A stretch of 64,000 bases of DNA from UBA1783 sp033808805 (GCA_033808805.1 JAPXMY010000010.1:12133-76132); one strand, 5' to 3'. Positions 25,513 to 34,818 are shown, counted from the stretch's first letter. The notes: generated by a model from the letters alone, not told the origin. Numbers and translations are program-made.

Positions 25513-27183
25513 TTAAAATAAGCCGGTAATAACGCCGTTATTATCAACATCAATACTTTCAGCTGCTGGAACTTTTGGCAGTCCAGGCATTGTCATAATA
25601 TCACCAGTCAAGGCCACGATAAAGCCTGCCCCTGAGGCTACTTTTAATTCTCTTACGGTAATAGCAAAATCTTTAGGTGCTGCCAGTTTTTTTGGATCAT
25701 CAGAAAATGAGTATTGAGTTTTAGCCATGCAGACAGGTAGGTTAGAAAACTCAAGTTCTTCTAATTGTTTCATCTGTTTTAAAGCTGAGGCAGTAAGTTC
25801 GACTTTATCAGCATGGTAAACCTTGGTTGCGATTTTATTTAATTTATCATAGATTGAATCTTCTAAATCATAGGCAAATTCAAATTCGTTTTTAATTTCT
25901 GTCAGTTTAATTACTTCATCAGCTAAATCAATGCCTCCATCTGAGCCCTTTGAAAAGACTTCACTCAAGGCCACGCTGATACCTAGCTCTTTACATTTAT
26001 CTTCAATCAGTTTCAGTTCCGCTGCACTATCATCAGGAAATCTATTGATAGCGACAACCACAGGTAATTTGAAGATGTTTCTAATATTGTCAAGATGTTG
26101 TAAAAGGTTAGGTAAGCCTTTTTTTAAAGCATCCAGGTTTTCCTGCTTTAAGTCTTCTTTTAAAACACCACCATGATTTTTTAAAGCGCGGCAGCTGGCC
26201 ACAATTACGACAGCATCAGGTTTTAAATTGGCAATGCGACATTTAATGTCTAAGAATTTTTCTGCTCCCAGATCAGCACCAAAACCAGCCTCAGTTACGG
26301 TATAATCAGCCAGTTTTAAGGCTAGCTTAGTAGCTGTAACACTATTACAACCATGAGCGATATTGGCAAATGGACCACCATGAATAAAAGCAGGTGTGGC
26401 TTCCAAGGTTTGAACCAGATTAGGTTTTAAAGCATCCTTTAATAAAGCTGCCATAGCTCCCTGAGCTTTCAGTTCTTTAGCTAAAACTGGATTGTTGTCA
26501 TAAGTATAGCCGATAGTAATATTGCCAAGTCTTTCTTTTAAATCAGCAATATCATTACTTAAACATAAGATAGCCATAACTTCACTGGCAACGGTTATAT
26601 CAAAACCATCCTGTCTTGGAGTGCCATCACTTCTGGCACCCAGTCCACAGACAATATTTCTTAATTGACGATCATTCATATCAACAGCTCTTTTCCAGCT
26701 GATTCGCCTTGGATCAATATTTAAAGGATTTCCCTGCTGGATGTGATTGTCAATAAGCGCTGCCAAAAGATTGTTAGCAGCGGTTATGGCATGAAAATCA
26801 CCGGTAAAGTGCAGGTTGATATCTTCCATCGGAACTACCTGCGCATAACCTCCACCTGCAGCTCCGCCTTTTATTCCAAAGACCGGTCCTAAAGAAGGCT
26901 CTCTTAAAGCAACCATGGTTTTTTTACCCAGTTTTGTCAGAGCATCAGCTAAACCAACAGTAGTAGTAGTTTTGCCTTCTCCTGCTGAGGTAGGATTAAT
27001 GGCAGTAACTAAAATCAATTTACCATCCTTTTTATCTTTTAATTCTTCCATTAAGCGATAATCTATTTTGGCTTTATAATTACCATATTGTTCAATGTAT
27101 TTTTCGTCAATATTTAACTTTTTGGCAATTTCTAAAACATGTTTCTTTTGACAGCCTTGAGCTATTTGAATATCGGTTAACAT
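25513..27183 (-). CDS. fhs: Formate-tetrahydrofolate ligase
   Basis: A 556-residue enzyme making 10-formyl-tetrahydrofolate from formate, ATP and tetrahydrofolate; in purine or amino acid fermentation it can run in reverse to yield ATP. The nucleotide loop is TSAGEGKTTTTVG, with signatures GGGYAQVVPMEDINLHFTGD and PAFIHGGPFANIAHGCN. The start at 27183 follows GGGAGGGGAATTTATA. It is first in the fhs-fchA-folD-folT operon and is transcribed away from threonine aldolase. Confidence 0.96.
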   Translation of the reverse strand: MLTDIQIAQGCQKKHVLEIAKKLNIDEKYIEQYGNYKAKIDYRLMEELKDKKDGKLILVTAINPTSAGEGKTTTTVGLADALTKLGKKTMVALREPSLGPVFGIKGGAAGGGYAQVVPMEDINLHFTGDFHAITAANNLLAALIDNHIQQGNPLNIDPRRISWKRAVDMNDRQLRNIVCGLGARSDGTPRQDGFDITVASEVMAILCLSNDIADLKERLGNITIGYTYDNNPVLAKELKAQGAMAALLKDALKPNLVQTLEATPAFIHGGPFANIAHGCNSVTATKLALKLADYTVTEAGFGADLGAEKFLDIKCRIANLKPDAVVIVASCRALKNHGGVLKEDLKQENLDALKKGLPNLLQHLDNIRNIFKLPVVVAINRFPDDSAAELKLIEDKCKELGISVALSEVFSKGSDGGIDLADEVIKLTEIKNEFEFAYDLEDSIYDKLNKIATKVYHADKVELTASALKQMKQLEELEFSNLPVCMAKTQYSFSDDPKKLAAPKDFAITVRELKVASGAGFIVALTGDIMTMPGLPKVPAAESIDVDNNGVITGLF

Positions 27184-27222
27184 TATAAATTCCCCTCCCT
27201 TATCTAGTTTGGTCTCTTTTCT

Positions 27223-27251
27223 ATTATAATGTTTTTTAGTCTGTTTGAAAA
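27223..27251 (-). promoter_or_regulatory. Promoter of the fhs operon
   Basis: On the minus strand TTTTCA and a perfect TATAAT are 17 bases apart, about 40 bases before the fhs start. Its -35 (27246-27251) lies on the same bases as the -35 of the opposite promoter. Confidence 0.65.
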
Positions 27252-27272
27252 TATCAAGAAAAATAGTAATAT
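27245..27272 (+). promoter_or_regulatory. Promoter of threonine aldolase
   Basis: TTGAAA (27245-27250) and TAATAT (27267-27272) with a 16-base spacer, about 30 bases before the start codon. The -35 overlaps the -35 of the divergent fhs promoter by five bases. Confidence 0.6.
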
Positions 27273-27301
27273 ATATATTAATAAATAAAGAGGTGTATAA
27301 G

Positions 27302-28327
27302 ATGTTGTATTTTTCCAATGATTATAGTCAGGGTGCTCATCCAGCGATATTGAAGCGTTTAGTTGAAACCAATATGATTTCAGCAAGTGGTTATGGAGAA
27401 GATATCTTTTGTGCGGCAGCTAAAGAAAAAATAAAAAAGGCTATCGGAAACAGTGAGGCTGAAATTTTCTTTCTGGTTGGTGGAACTCAAACCAATCAGG
27501 TAGTTATCAACAGTATGTTACAAAAGCATCAGGGAGTTATATCAGCTGATACCGGCCATATTGCTACTCACGAAGCTGGGGCAATTGAATTTACCGGCAA
27601 TAAAGTATTACCTGTTAGACATGTTGATGGAAAAATCAGCAGTGTCGATTTGAAAGAGTATCTGCAAACATTTTACGCTGATGAAAATCATGAACATATG
27701 GTTTATCCAGGGATGGTATATATTTCATTTTCTACCGAGTATGGAACCATCTACTATAAAGACGAACTGGTTTCTTTACATAAGGTTTGTAAAGAGTATC
27801 AGATTCCTTTGTATATTGATGGAGCTAGAATGGGTTATGGAATAATGGCTCAGGATAGTGATATGACTTTAAAGGATATTGCCGATAACTGTGATGTATT
27901 CTATATTGGTGGCACCAAGGTAGGAGCTCTTTGTGGTGAAGCGGTAGTTTTTACTAAAAATAATGTTCCTGCCTGTTTTATTACCCTGATCAAGAAGCAT
28001 GGTGCCTTACTTTCTAAAGGAAGAGTTTTAGGAGTACAGTTTGACGTGTTGTTTACTGATGATCTTTATTTGAAAATAGGTAAGCACGCTGTTGAAATGG
28101 CCGCTTATTTAAGAAAAGGTTTAAAAGAAAAAGGATATAGGTTTTTTATTGAAAATAAAACAAATCAGATTTTTATTATTTTAGAAAATGAGAAATTAAA
28201 GAAATTACAAGAGAAAGTTGTTGTTTCATTCTGGGAAAAATATGACAAACAGCAAACGGTAATACGTCTGGCAACCTGCTGGGCCACAGAAAAAGAAGAT
28301 GTTGATAAGCTGCTGGCGATTATGTAA
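27302..28327 (+). CDS. Threonine aldolase/beta-eliminating lyase family
   Basis: A 341-residue PLP enzyme of the low-specificity threonine aldolase group, which splits threonine to glycine and acetaldehyde. The N-terminal FSNDYSQGAHPAIL and SGYGEDIF match the family. The PLP aspartate sits in IDGARMGYG and the Schiff-base lysine in GGTKVGALCGEA. The start at 27302 follows GAGGTG. It is divergent from the one-carbon operon, to which its product glycine is metabolically linked. Tryptophanase-type lyases share the fold, but the motifs favour threonine aldolase. Confidence 0.82.
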   Translation: MLYFSNDYSQGAHPAILKRLVETNMISASGYGEDIFCAAAKEKIKKAIGNSEAEIFFLVGGTQTNQVVINSMLQKHQGVISADTGHIATHEAGAIEFTGNKVLPVRHVDGKISSVDLKEYLQTFYADENHEHMVYPGMVYISFSTEYGTIYYKDELVSLHKVCKEYQIPLYIDGARMGYGIMAQDSDMTLKDIADNCDVFYIGGTKVGALCGEAVVFTKNNVPACFITLIKKHGALLSKGRVLGVQFDVLFTDDLYLKIGKHAVEMAAYLRKGLKEKGYRFFIENKTNQIFIILENEKLKKLQEKVVVSFWEKYDKQQTVIRLATCWATEKEDVDKLLAIM

Positions 28328-28348
28328 AATACTTCACAAAGTATTTTT
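28326..28348 (+). terminator. Terminator after threonine aldolase
   Basis: AAAATACTT and AAGTATTTT form a 9-bp stem around CACA, then Ts; it begins at the stop codon. Confidence 0.75.
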
Positions 28349-28364
28349 AAATAGCTATAAAAGG

Positions 28365-28373
28365 TGTTATAAT
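28365..28373 (+). promoter_or_regulatory. Extended -10 promoter of pgk-tpiA
   Basis: TGTTATAAT contains a perfect TATAAT with an upstream TG. No good -35 is present, since that position is inside the preceding terminator. AAAGGAGG follows 14 bases later. Confidence 0.6.
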
Positions 28374-28401
28374 TTTATTGTATCTAAAAGGAGGTTTTGT
28401 T

Positions 28402-29619
28402 ATGTCTAAACGTACAGTTAGAGATTTAGATGTTAAAGGTAAAAAGGTCCTGGTAAGGGTTGACTTCAATGTTCCTCGCGCAGGAGATGTCATTACTGAT
28501 GACAACCGTGTGGTGGCTGCTTTACCGACAATTAATTATTTATTAGAAAAAGGTGCCAAGGTTATTTTATTCTCTCACTTGGGAAAAGTTGATCATAAGG
28601 ATCCTGAGAAAACAGCTAGCGACAAGGCTAAAAATAATATGGCTCCAGTTGCAGCTAAATTGCAAGAATATTTACCAGCTGCCAAGGTTACATTTGTTGA
28701 TGCAACTAGAGGAGAAAAGCTTGAAGCAGCAATTGATGAATTAACTGAAGGTAATGTAGTGTTAATGCAGAATACACGCTATGAAAAAGGTGAAAGTAAA
28801 AACGATCCAGAATTAGCAAAATATTGGGCATCACTGGCTGATTTATATGTTTCAGACGCTTTTGGTTCAGTACATAGAGCTCATGCTTCGACAGTAGGCG
28901 TAGCAGAACTTTTACCAAATGCGGTTGGTTTCTTAATTGAAAAAGAACTAGAGTTCTTAGGTAACGCAGTTGAACATCCAGTAAGACCATTTGTGGCTAT
29001 TTTGGGTGGGGCAAAAGTTGCTGATAAATTAAAAGTTATCGATAACCTGTTAGAAAAATGCGACACTCTGATTATTGGTGGAGGAATGGCATATACTTTC
29101 TTAAAAGCTAAAGGTTTGGAAGTTGGAGAATCTCTGGTTGATTTAGAGCAGGTTGAATACTGTGGCGAAATGATGAAAAAAGCTGAAGATTTAGGAAAGA
29201 AATTATTATTGCCGCTTGATACTGTTGTAGCTGATAGTTTCCCTAACCCAATCGATGCTGAAATCGAAGTTAAAACAGTTGATGCAAAAGCAATTCCAGC
29301 TGATATGCAAGGTTTAGATATCGGTGAAAAAACAGCACAATTATTTGCCGAAGAAGTCAAAAATGCAAAAACTGTTGTTTGGAATGGACCAATGGGTGTC
29401 TTTGAAAATCCGCTGTTAGCTAAAGGTACAAATGCTATTGCAGCTGCTTTAGCCCAAACTGATGGAACAACAATCATTGGTGGTGGCGACAGCGCTGCTG
29501 CTATTAAACAGTTAGGTTACGCTGATAAAGTAAGCCATGTTTCTACTGGTGGAGGAGCTTCACTGGAATTTTTAGAAGGCAATGGACTGCCAGGCGTTGA
29601 TGTTATTAATGAAATTTAA
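28402..29619 (+). CDS. pgk: Phosphoglycerate kinase
   Basis: A 405-residue glycolytic kinase that makes ATP from 1,3-bisphosphoglycerate. It contains KKVLVRVDFNVP, the substrate arginine region SDAFGSVHRAHAS, ILGGAKVADKL, and WNGPMGVFE with the closing GGGDSAAA. The start at 28402 follows AAAAGGAGG. It forms an operon with tpiA 15 bases downstream. Glyceraldehyde-3-phosphate dehydrogenase is not adjacent. Confidence 0.96.
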   Translation: MSKRTVRDLDVKGKKVLVRVDFNVPRAGDVITDDNRVVAALPTINYLLEKGAKVILFSHLGKVDHKDPEKTASDKAKNNMAPVAAKLQEYLPAAKVTFVDATRGEKLEAAIDELTEGNVVLMQNTRYEKGESKNDPELAKYWASLADLYVSDAFGSVHRAHASTVGVAELLPNAVGFLIEKELEFLGNAVEHPVRPFVAILGGAKVADKLKVIDNLLEKCDTLIIGGGMAYTFLKAKGLEVGESLVDLEQVEYCGEMMKKAEDLGKKLLLPLDTVVADSFPNPIDAEIEVKTVDAKAIPADMQGLDIGEKTAQLFAEEVKNAKTVVWNGPMGVFENPLLAKGTNAIAAALAQTDGTTIIGGGDSAAAIKQLGYADKVSHVSTGGGASLEFLEGNGLPGVDVINEI

Positions 29620-29634
29620 GAAAAGGGGGATAAA

Positions 29635-30384
29635 ATGAGAAAACCTATTATCGTTGGAAACTGGAAAATGAATAAAACTATTGCTGAGGCAAAAGAGTTT
29701 ATTAAAGCAGTTGATCCTTATCTTGATGGTGTTGATACAGCTGATTTTGGTGTAGCAACTTCATATCTTGCTTTAAGAAGGTCAATTAAAAAAGCAAAAA
29801 ACCTGATTATTGCGGCTGAAAACTGTCACTTTGCGGACAGTGGAGCTTATACTGGTGAAGTATCTGTTCCAATGTTAGAAGAAATAGGCTTGAAATGGTG
29901 TATCGTTGGACACTCTGAAAGAAGAGAAATGTTTGGTGATACTGATGAAACTGTCAACAAGAAGGTTAAAAGATTGATTGCTGCAGGTATGACTCCAATT
30001 ATGTGCTGCGGTGAATCTTTGGAAACATTTGAAGCTGGAAAAACAGAAGAGTGGGTCAGAGGACAGATTGCTGCTGGTTTAGATGGCGTCTGCGGTGAAG
30101 ATGTAGCTAAGATGGTTATTGCTTATGAGCCAATCTGGGCTATCGGAACTGGTAAGAGTGCTACCAAGGAAATTGCTCAGGATACCTGTGCAATTGTCAG
30201 AGATCAGGTTAAAAGGATGTATGGCGAAGAAGTAGCTGAAAGAGTCAGAATCCAATACGGTGGAAGTGTTAATCCAGGAAATATTGCTGCATATATGGCA
30301 GAAAAAGATATTGATGGTGCTTTAATTGGTGGAGCTTCTCTAAAAGTTGATTCATTTAAAGAAATCATCGATGCAGTAAAATAA
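29635..30384 (+). CDS. tpiA: Triosephosphate isomerase
   Basis: A 249-residue TIM-barrel isomerase of dihydroxyacetone phosphate and glyceraldehyde 3-phosphate. Catalytic residues are visible as the Lys of GNWKMNK, the His of IVGHSERR and the Glu of AYEPIWAIGTGKSAT, which also includes the mobile loop 6. IQYGGSVNPGN and IGGASLK form the phosphate site. It is the second gene of the pgk operon. Confidence 0.97.
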   Translation: MRKPIIVGNWKMNKTIAEAKEFIKAVDPYLDGVDTADFGVATSYLALRRSIKKAKNLIIAAENCHFADSGAYTGEVSVPMLEEIGLKWCIVGHSERREMFGDTDETVNKKVKRLIAAGMTPIMCCGESLETFEAGKTEEWVRGQIAAGLDGVCGEDVAKMVIAYEPIWAIGTGKSATKEIAQDTCAIVRDQVKRMYGEEVAERVRIQYGGSVNPGNIAAYMAEKDIDGALIGGASLKVDSFKEIIDAVK

Positions 30385-30398
30385 TAGAGAGTATTAAA

Positions 30399-30435
30399 AA
30401 AAAGAAGCGTTAAATTTAAATTTGCGCTTCTTTTT
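30399..30435. terminator. Bidirectional terminator between tpiA and icd
   Basis: AAAAAGAAGCG and CGCTTCTTTTT form an 11-bp stem. The loop itself contains the self-complementary AAATTTAAATTT. A and T tracts flank both sides, so it can stop both convergent operons. Confidence 0.85.
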
Positions 30436-30461
30436 ATATGCTTTCTTTTTAAATATCTACA

Positions 30462-31466
30462 TTATTTTTTTCCGATGTTGTCAATAATGTTTTGGGTATA
30501 TCGTGATGTTGATGCCTTTCCCCCCAGATCTACTGTACAATTTTCCAGATTATTAAATGTATAATTGATGGCATCTCTAATCAAAGTAGCTTCTTTGTCA
30601 AATCCTAAGTGTTCCAGCATCATACAGCCGCTGAGAATAAAGGCTGTAGGATTTGCAATATCTTTATTGGCGATATCCAAAGCTGAACCATGTACAGCTT
30701 CAAAGATAGCGTACTCTTCATTCATATTGACACTTGGCAGTAAGCCTAAACCACCAATTAAGCCACTTGCAAGGTCCGAGACTATATCTCCATATAGATT
30801 AGGCATAACAAGTACATCATAGTTTTCAGGTCTCATGACCAGTTGCATACAGGCATTATCGACAATCAGATCATTGGAAATAATAGAAGGGTAGTCCTCT
30901 TTTATCTTGTTGAATTCTTCTAAAAACAAGCCATCAGTCATTTTCAGGATATTTGCCTTATGTACACAGGTAACTTGTTTGCGGTTATTTTTTAAGGCAT
31001 ATTCAAAAGCCAATTTTATAATTCTTCTTGAAGCTTTCCTGGTAATTTTTTTAATAGCAATAAATTCATCATCATTGATCTTTTTTTCTTCACCAATGTA
31101 TAAATCTTCCGTGTTTTCTCTAAAAACGACTAAATCTATGTTGCTGTATCTGGATTTAATCTGTTTGTATGATTTTGCGGGTCTGATATTGCCGTATAGG
31201 TCAAACATCAGTCTCAAGTGAACATTTATGCTTCTAAAACCTTTGCCTATTGGTGTAGAAATAGGAGCCTTTAAGGCTACTTTATTTTTTTTAATCGAAT
31301 CGATTGATTCCTGTGATATCAGTATGCCTTCTTTTTCATATAGTGTTTGACCAATGTCGTATTTTTCAAATTTAATTGGCAATTTTAAATAGTTGAATAT
31401 CTTAACAACACTGGCAGTTATTTCTGGTCCTATTCCATCGCCTTCAAATAACGTTACATATTTCAT
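30462..31466 (-). CDS. icd: Isocitrate dehydrogenase, NAD-type family
   Basis: A 334-residue member of the isocitrate/isopropylmalate dehydrogenase family. TPIGKGFRSINVHLR and the arginine-rich region after it match isocitrate rather than isopropylmalate enzymes. VVFRENTEDLYIG, the catalytic Lys in VHKANILK and the metal Asp residues in NLYGDIVSDLASG are intact, and FEAVHGSALDIA lies at the cofactor pocket. It would make 2-oxoglutarate. The short length is typical of NAD-dependent forms; cofactor choice is inferred. It overlaps citrate synthase by four bases. Confidence 0.88.
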   Translation of the reverse strand: MKYVTLFEGDGIGPEITASVVKIFNYLKLPIKFEKYDIGQTLYEKEGILISQESIDSIKKNKVALKAPISTPIGKGFRSINVHLRLMFDLYGNIRPAKSYKQIKSRYSNIDLVVFRENTEDLYIGEEKKINDDEFIAIKKITRKASRRIIKLAFEYALKNNRKQVTCVHKANILKMTDGLFLEEFNKIKEDYPSIISNDLIVDNACMQLVMRPENYDVLVMPNLYGDIVSDLASGLIGGLGLLPSVNMNEEYAIFEAVHGSALDIANKDIANPTAFILSGCMMLEHLGFDKEATLIRDAINYTFNNLENCTVDLGGKASTSRYTQNIIDNIGKK

Positions 31467-32779
31467 TCCAGAATACCTCCCACATATTGACCTGCTGGTC
31501 GGATAATTCTACCACTGTTTATTTTTTCTTCGATATTATGAGCCAGCCAGCCCACAGCCCTGCTGGCAACAAAAATAGGGGTAAACAGATCTTCTGGAAT
31601 TTTCAGCATATCGTATATAAGTCCACTGTAGAAATCAACATTGGCACTTATGTTTTTTCCTTTTATCTCTTTTATGTAATTACAGGCAATATCTTCAAAT
31701 CTTTTATAAAACTCAAGATAATCAATTTTACCTGTCATTTCTGCTACTGCAGTTGCCTGTTTTTTAAGCAGGACGCATCTAGGATCTGAGATTGTGTATA
31801 CCGCATGTCCCAGTCCATAGACCAGCCCTTTTTTGTCAAAGAAATCTTTATCCAGTATTCTTTTAACAATATTTAGAATTTCTTCATCAGTTGCCTTTAA
31901 TCCTGCTTCTTTAATTACTTCATCCATCATATGCTTGCAGGTAACATTAGCTCCACCATGTTTTGGACCTTTTAAAGAACCGACGGCAGCAGTAAAAGAG
32001 GAATAAATATCTGTGTCAGTAGATGATACTACAAGACTTGTGAAAGTTGAGTTATTACCAGCGCCATGATCGGCCTGTATTATCATAAGCAGATCCAAAA
32101 TTTTGACTTCTTCCTGAGTATAGTTGTTTTCTCCTTTGAGCAAATATAAAATACTTTCAGCGATAGATAAATCATGTCTGACAGGATGAATTAATAAGCT
32201 CTGATTATTTATTAAATGCTTTTTAGCAGCATATGAATAAACTATAATGGCAGGTAATTTGGCGATTACTGATAAGCCCTGTTTAAGAATGTTTTCAACA
32301 CTACAATTATCAGCATTCTTATCATATGAATACAACAGCAATAAAGCACCTTGAATTTTATTCATAATATTAATAGAAGGAGCTTTCAGTATATTGGTAA
32401 CCAGATAGCCCTCAGGAAGATCATAATTATTTCTCAGTTCTTTTTTAAAGAGTGTCAGTTCCTTTTTATTTGGCAGATAACCAAAAAGCAGTAAAAAACA
32501 GATATCCTCATAGCCAGTCTGATTGCTCTCTGAGACCTTTTCATAAAGTGTTTTTAATGGTATGCCTCGATAGTACAGTTCTCCTGGTATATCGATTTTA
32601 TTGCCTTCTTCATCTCTGATGTAGCCCACAACATCCGCTATTCTAGTTAAACCGATTAAAACACCAGTGCCATCTTCATTTCTCAACCCTTTCTTAACAT
32701 TATATTTTTTATATAATTCGTTGGGGATTTTATTCTCACTGATATATTTTTCAAAAATGGTCAATATTGTCTTATTCAT
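31463..32779 (-). CDS. Citrate synthase
   Basis: A 438-residue citrate synthase. The catalytic residues are His in PKHGGAN, His in YGLGHAVY and Asp in NVDFYSG. ADHGAGNNSTFT, found in a Firmicutes-type subgroup, replaces the DHELNAST of better-known enzymes, and GHAVY replaces GHRVY, losing an arginine. A 2-methylcitrate synthase role is possible, but adjacent icd and divergent aconitase support citrate. It is first in its operon and is coupled to icd by an ATGA overlap. Confidence 0.88.
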   Translation of the reverse strand: MNKTILTIFEKYISENKIPNELYKKYNVKKGLRNEDGTGVLIGLTRIADVVGYIRDEEGNKIDIPGELYYRGIPLKTLYEKVSESNQTGYEDICFLLLFGYLPNKKELTLFKKELRNNYDLPEGYLVTNILKAPSINIMNKIQGALLLLYSYDKNADNCSVENILKQGLSVIAKLPAIIVYSYAAKKHLINNQSLLIHPVRHDLSIAESILYLLKGENNYTQEEVKILDLLMIIQADHGAGNNSTFTSLVVSSTDTDIYSSFTAAVGSLKGPKHGGANVTCKHMMDEVIKEAGLKATDEEILNIVKRILDKDFFDKKGLVYGLGHAVYTISDPRCVLLKKQATAVAEMTGKIDYLEFYKRFEDIACNYIKEIKGKNISANVDFYSGLIYDMLKIPEDLFTPIFVASRAVGWLAHNIEEKINSGRIIRPAGQYVGGILE

Positions 32780-32797
32780 AGTAAGTACCTCACTGAA

Positions 32798-32826
32798 AGT
32801 TTACCCTAAGTTATTTTTTTACGCAA
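32798..32826 (-). promoter_or_regulatory. Promoter of citrate synthase-icd
   Basis: On the minus strand TTGCGT and TAAACT are 17 bases apart, about 20 bases before the start codon. It faces away from the aconitase promoter 30 bases further on. Confidence 0.5.
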
Positions 32827-32855
32827 TACTTTAAGTTTTAAAGGCCTTATTAATA

Positions 32856-32864
32856 TGGTATAAT
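32856..32864 (+). promoter_or_regulatory. Extended -10 promoter of aconitase
   Basis: TGGTATAAT holds a perfect -10 with upstream TG, 25 bases before the start codon. The -35 is weak. Confidence 0.6.
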
Positions 32865-32889
32865 TTTGTACATTAAAGAGGAGATTACT

Positions 32890-34797
32890 ATGAAAAACCT
32901 AGCTTATAAAATTATTGAAAATCACCTTGTTGAACCTGTAGAATTAAAACCAGGCAATGTTGTAAAAATAAAGATAGATAATACACTTACGCAGGATGCT
33001 ACAGGTACCATGACATATCTGCAACTTGAAGCGATGGATATTGATAGAGTTGTTACCAAATCATTGAGTTATGTTGATCATAATACCCTGCAGGATGGTT
33101 TTATGAATGCGGATGACCATAAATATTTGCAGACAGTCGCTAATAGGTATGGTGTTTACTTTTCTAAAGCGGGTAATGGAATCTGTCATCAGGTGCAGCT
33201 GGAAAGATTTGATGTTCCTGGAGAAACACTGATTGGTGCCGATTCACATACTCCTACTGCTGGTGGTATGGGAACTCTGGCTTTTGGGGCGGGTGGATTG
33301 GATGTTGCCTGTGCTATGGCAGGAATTCCTTATTCAATCAGGTTACCAGAAGTTGTTAATGTAAAATTAAATGGTAAATTGAGAAATGGTGTCAGTGCTA
33401 AAGATATAATTTTGAAGCTTTTAGAAATTAAAACTGTTAAAGGTGGGGTAGGGAAGATATTTGAATATAGCGGAGAAGGTATCAAGAGCTTAAGTGTTCC
33501 TGAAAGAAGTACCATCACCAATATGGGTGCAGAACTGGGAGCAACGACTTCTATTTTCCCATCAGATGAAAATACAAAGGAGTTTTTAGAAAAACAGGGA
33601 AGAGGTCAGGACTATATTCCTCTCAGTGCTGATGTAAATGCTATCTATGATGAAGTGATTGAAATTGATTTAGATACACTGGTACCATTATGTGCAGCTC
33701 CTCATTCGCCAGATAATATTAAAATTGTCAAAGATTTAAAGCACATAAAGGTTGATCAGGTATGTATAGGTTCATGTACCAATAGCAGTTTTATGGATTT
33801 GTGTAATGCTGCCAGCATTTTGAAAGGCAAAAAGGTTCACCCTGATGTATCTTTAACAATTTCATTTGGTTCTAAGCAGGTTTTAACGATGCTCAGTGAA
33901 AATGGTGCCTTAACTGATTTAATTGCTTCTGGAGCCAGATTGCTGGAAGCAGCGTGTGGCCCTTGTATTGGAATGGGGCAATCTCCAAGAAGTAAGGGAG
34001 TATCTTTAAGAACATTCAATAGAAATTTTTGTGGTAGAAGTGGAACAATGGATGCTGAAGTTTATCTTGTTTCCCCTGAAACTGCCGCAATTTCAGCAAT
34101 CAATGGCTATATCAGTGATGCTACAGAAGTGAAATATCAAAAGGCTATGCTTCCTGAGAAGTTTACTATTGATGATTCAATGATTTTAAAACCTGACTGT
34201 GACAGGACTAAACCAGTTATTAAAGGTCCTAATATTAAGGATGTACCAACCGGAAAACCATTAGAAGATATTAATAAGAAAGTAATGATCAAGGTAAAAG
34301 ATAATATTACTACTGATCACATCAGTCCGGCAGGAGGTAAAGTATTACCATTTAGAAGCAATATTGAAAAAATATCTGAGTTTACATTTTCTCAATTGGA
34401 CAAAGATTTTTATCAGAGATGTAAAAAGCATGATGGCGGAATTATTATTGCAGAAGAAAACTATGGTCAGGGTTCTTCAAGAGAAGTTGCCGCTCTGGCA
34501 CCGCTATATTTGAATATCAAAGCTGTTATTGCCAAATCTTTTGCCCGTATTCATGAACAGAACCTGGTTAACAATGGAATATTGCCTTTGTTGTTTACTG
34601 ATGAAAAGGATTATGAAGATATTGATCTATTAGATGAGCTGGTTATTAATAACTTGTTTGAATTAAGTGATAAAATTGAAGTTTTCAATAAAACAAAAAA
34701 TAGCAGGTATTATGTTACTCATGATTTGAGTGATGAACAAAAAGAAATAATAAGAGATGGCGGACTGTTAAACAGTATTAGAAACAGAAAGTTATAA
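32890..34797 (+). CDS. Aconitate hydratase (short form)
   Basis: A 635-residue aconitase of the short (mitochondrial/LeuC-like) type, converting citrate to isocitrate. The [4Fe-4S] cysteines lie in CIGSCTNSSF and in AACGPCIGMGQSP. The active-site ENYGQGSSREVAALAP is in the swivel domain. The start at 32890 follows AGAGGAG. It is transcribed divergently from citrate synthase and isocitrate dehydrogenase, which completes the three steps from oxaloacetate and acetyl-CoA to 2-oxoglutarate. Confidence 0.92.
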   Translation: MKNLAYKIIENHLVEPVELKPGNVVKIKIDNTLTQDATGTMTYLQLEAMDIDRVVTKSLSYVDHNTLQDGFMNADDHKYLQTVANRYGVYFSKAGNGICHQVQLERFDVPGETLIGADSHTPTAGGMGTLAFGAGGLDVACAMAGIPYSIRLPEVVNVKLNGKLRNGVSAKDIILKLLEIKTVKGGVGKIFEYSGEGIKSLSVPERSTITNMGAELGATTSIFPSDENTKEFLEKQGRGQDYIPLSADVNAIYDEVIEIDLDTLVPLCAAPHSPDNIKIVKDLKHIKVDQVCIGSCTNSSFMDLCNAASILKGKKVHPDVSLTISFGSKQVLTMLSENGALTDLIASGARLLEAACGPCIGMGQSPRSKGVSLRTFNRNFCGRSGTMDAEVYLVSPETAAISAINGYISDATEVKYQKAMLPEKFTIDDSMILKPDCDRTKPVIKGPNIKDVPTGKPLEDINKKVMIKVKDNITTDHISPAGGKVLPFRSNIEKISEFTFSQLDKDFYQRCKKHDGGIIIAEENYGQGSSREVAALAPLYLNIKAVIAKSFARIHEQNLVNNGILPLLFTDEKDYEDIDLLDELVINNLFELSDKIEVFNKTKNSRYYVTHDLSDEQKEIIRDGGLLNSIRNRKL

Positions 34798-34818
34798 TTG
34801 TTATTTATATTATTCAAA

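Noticed and set aside
27184..27301. Tetrahydrofolate riboswitch upstream of fhs or folT
   Set aside because: The fhs leader is only about 35 bases after the promoter, and folT starts 28 bases after folD; neither can hold the structure.
28881..29477. Long antisense reading frame (198 codons) opposite pgk
   Set aside because: It lies wholly within a highly conserved gene, has no ribosome binding site or recognisable protein features, and is explained by codon bias of pgk on the other strand.
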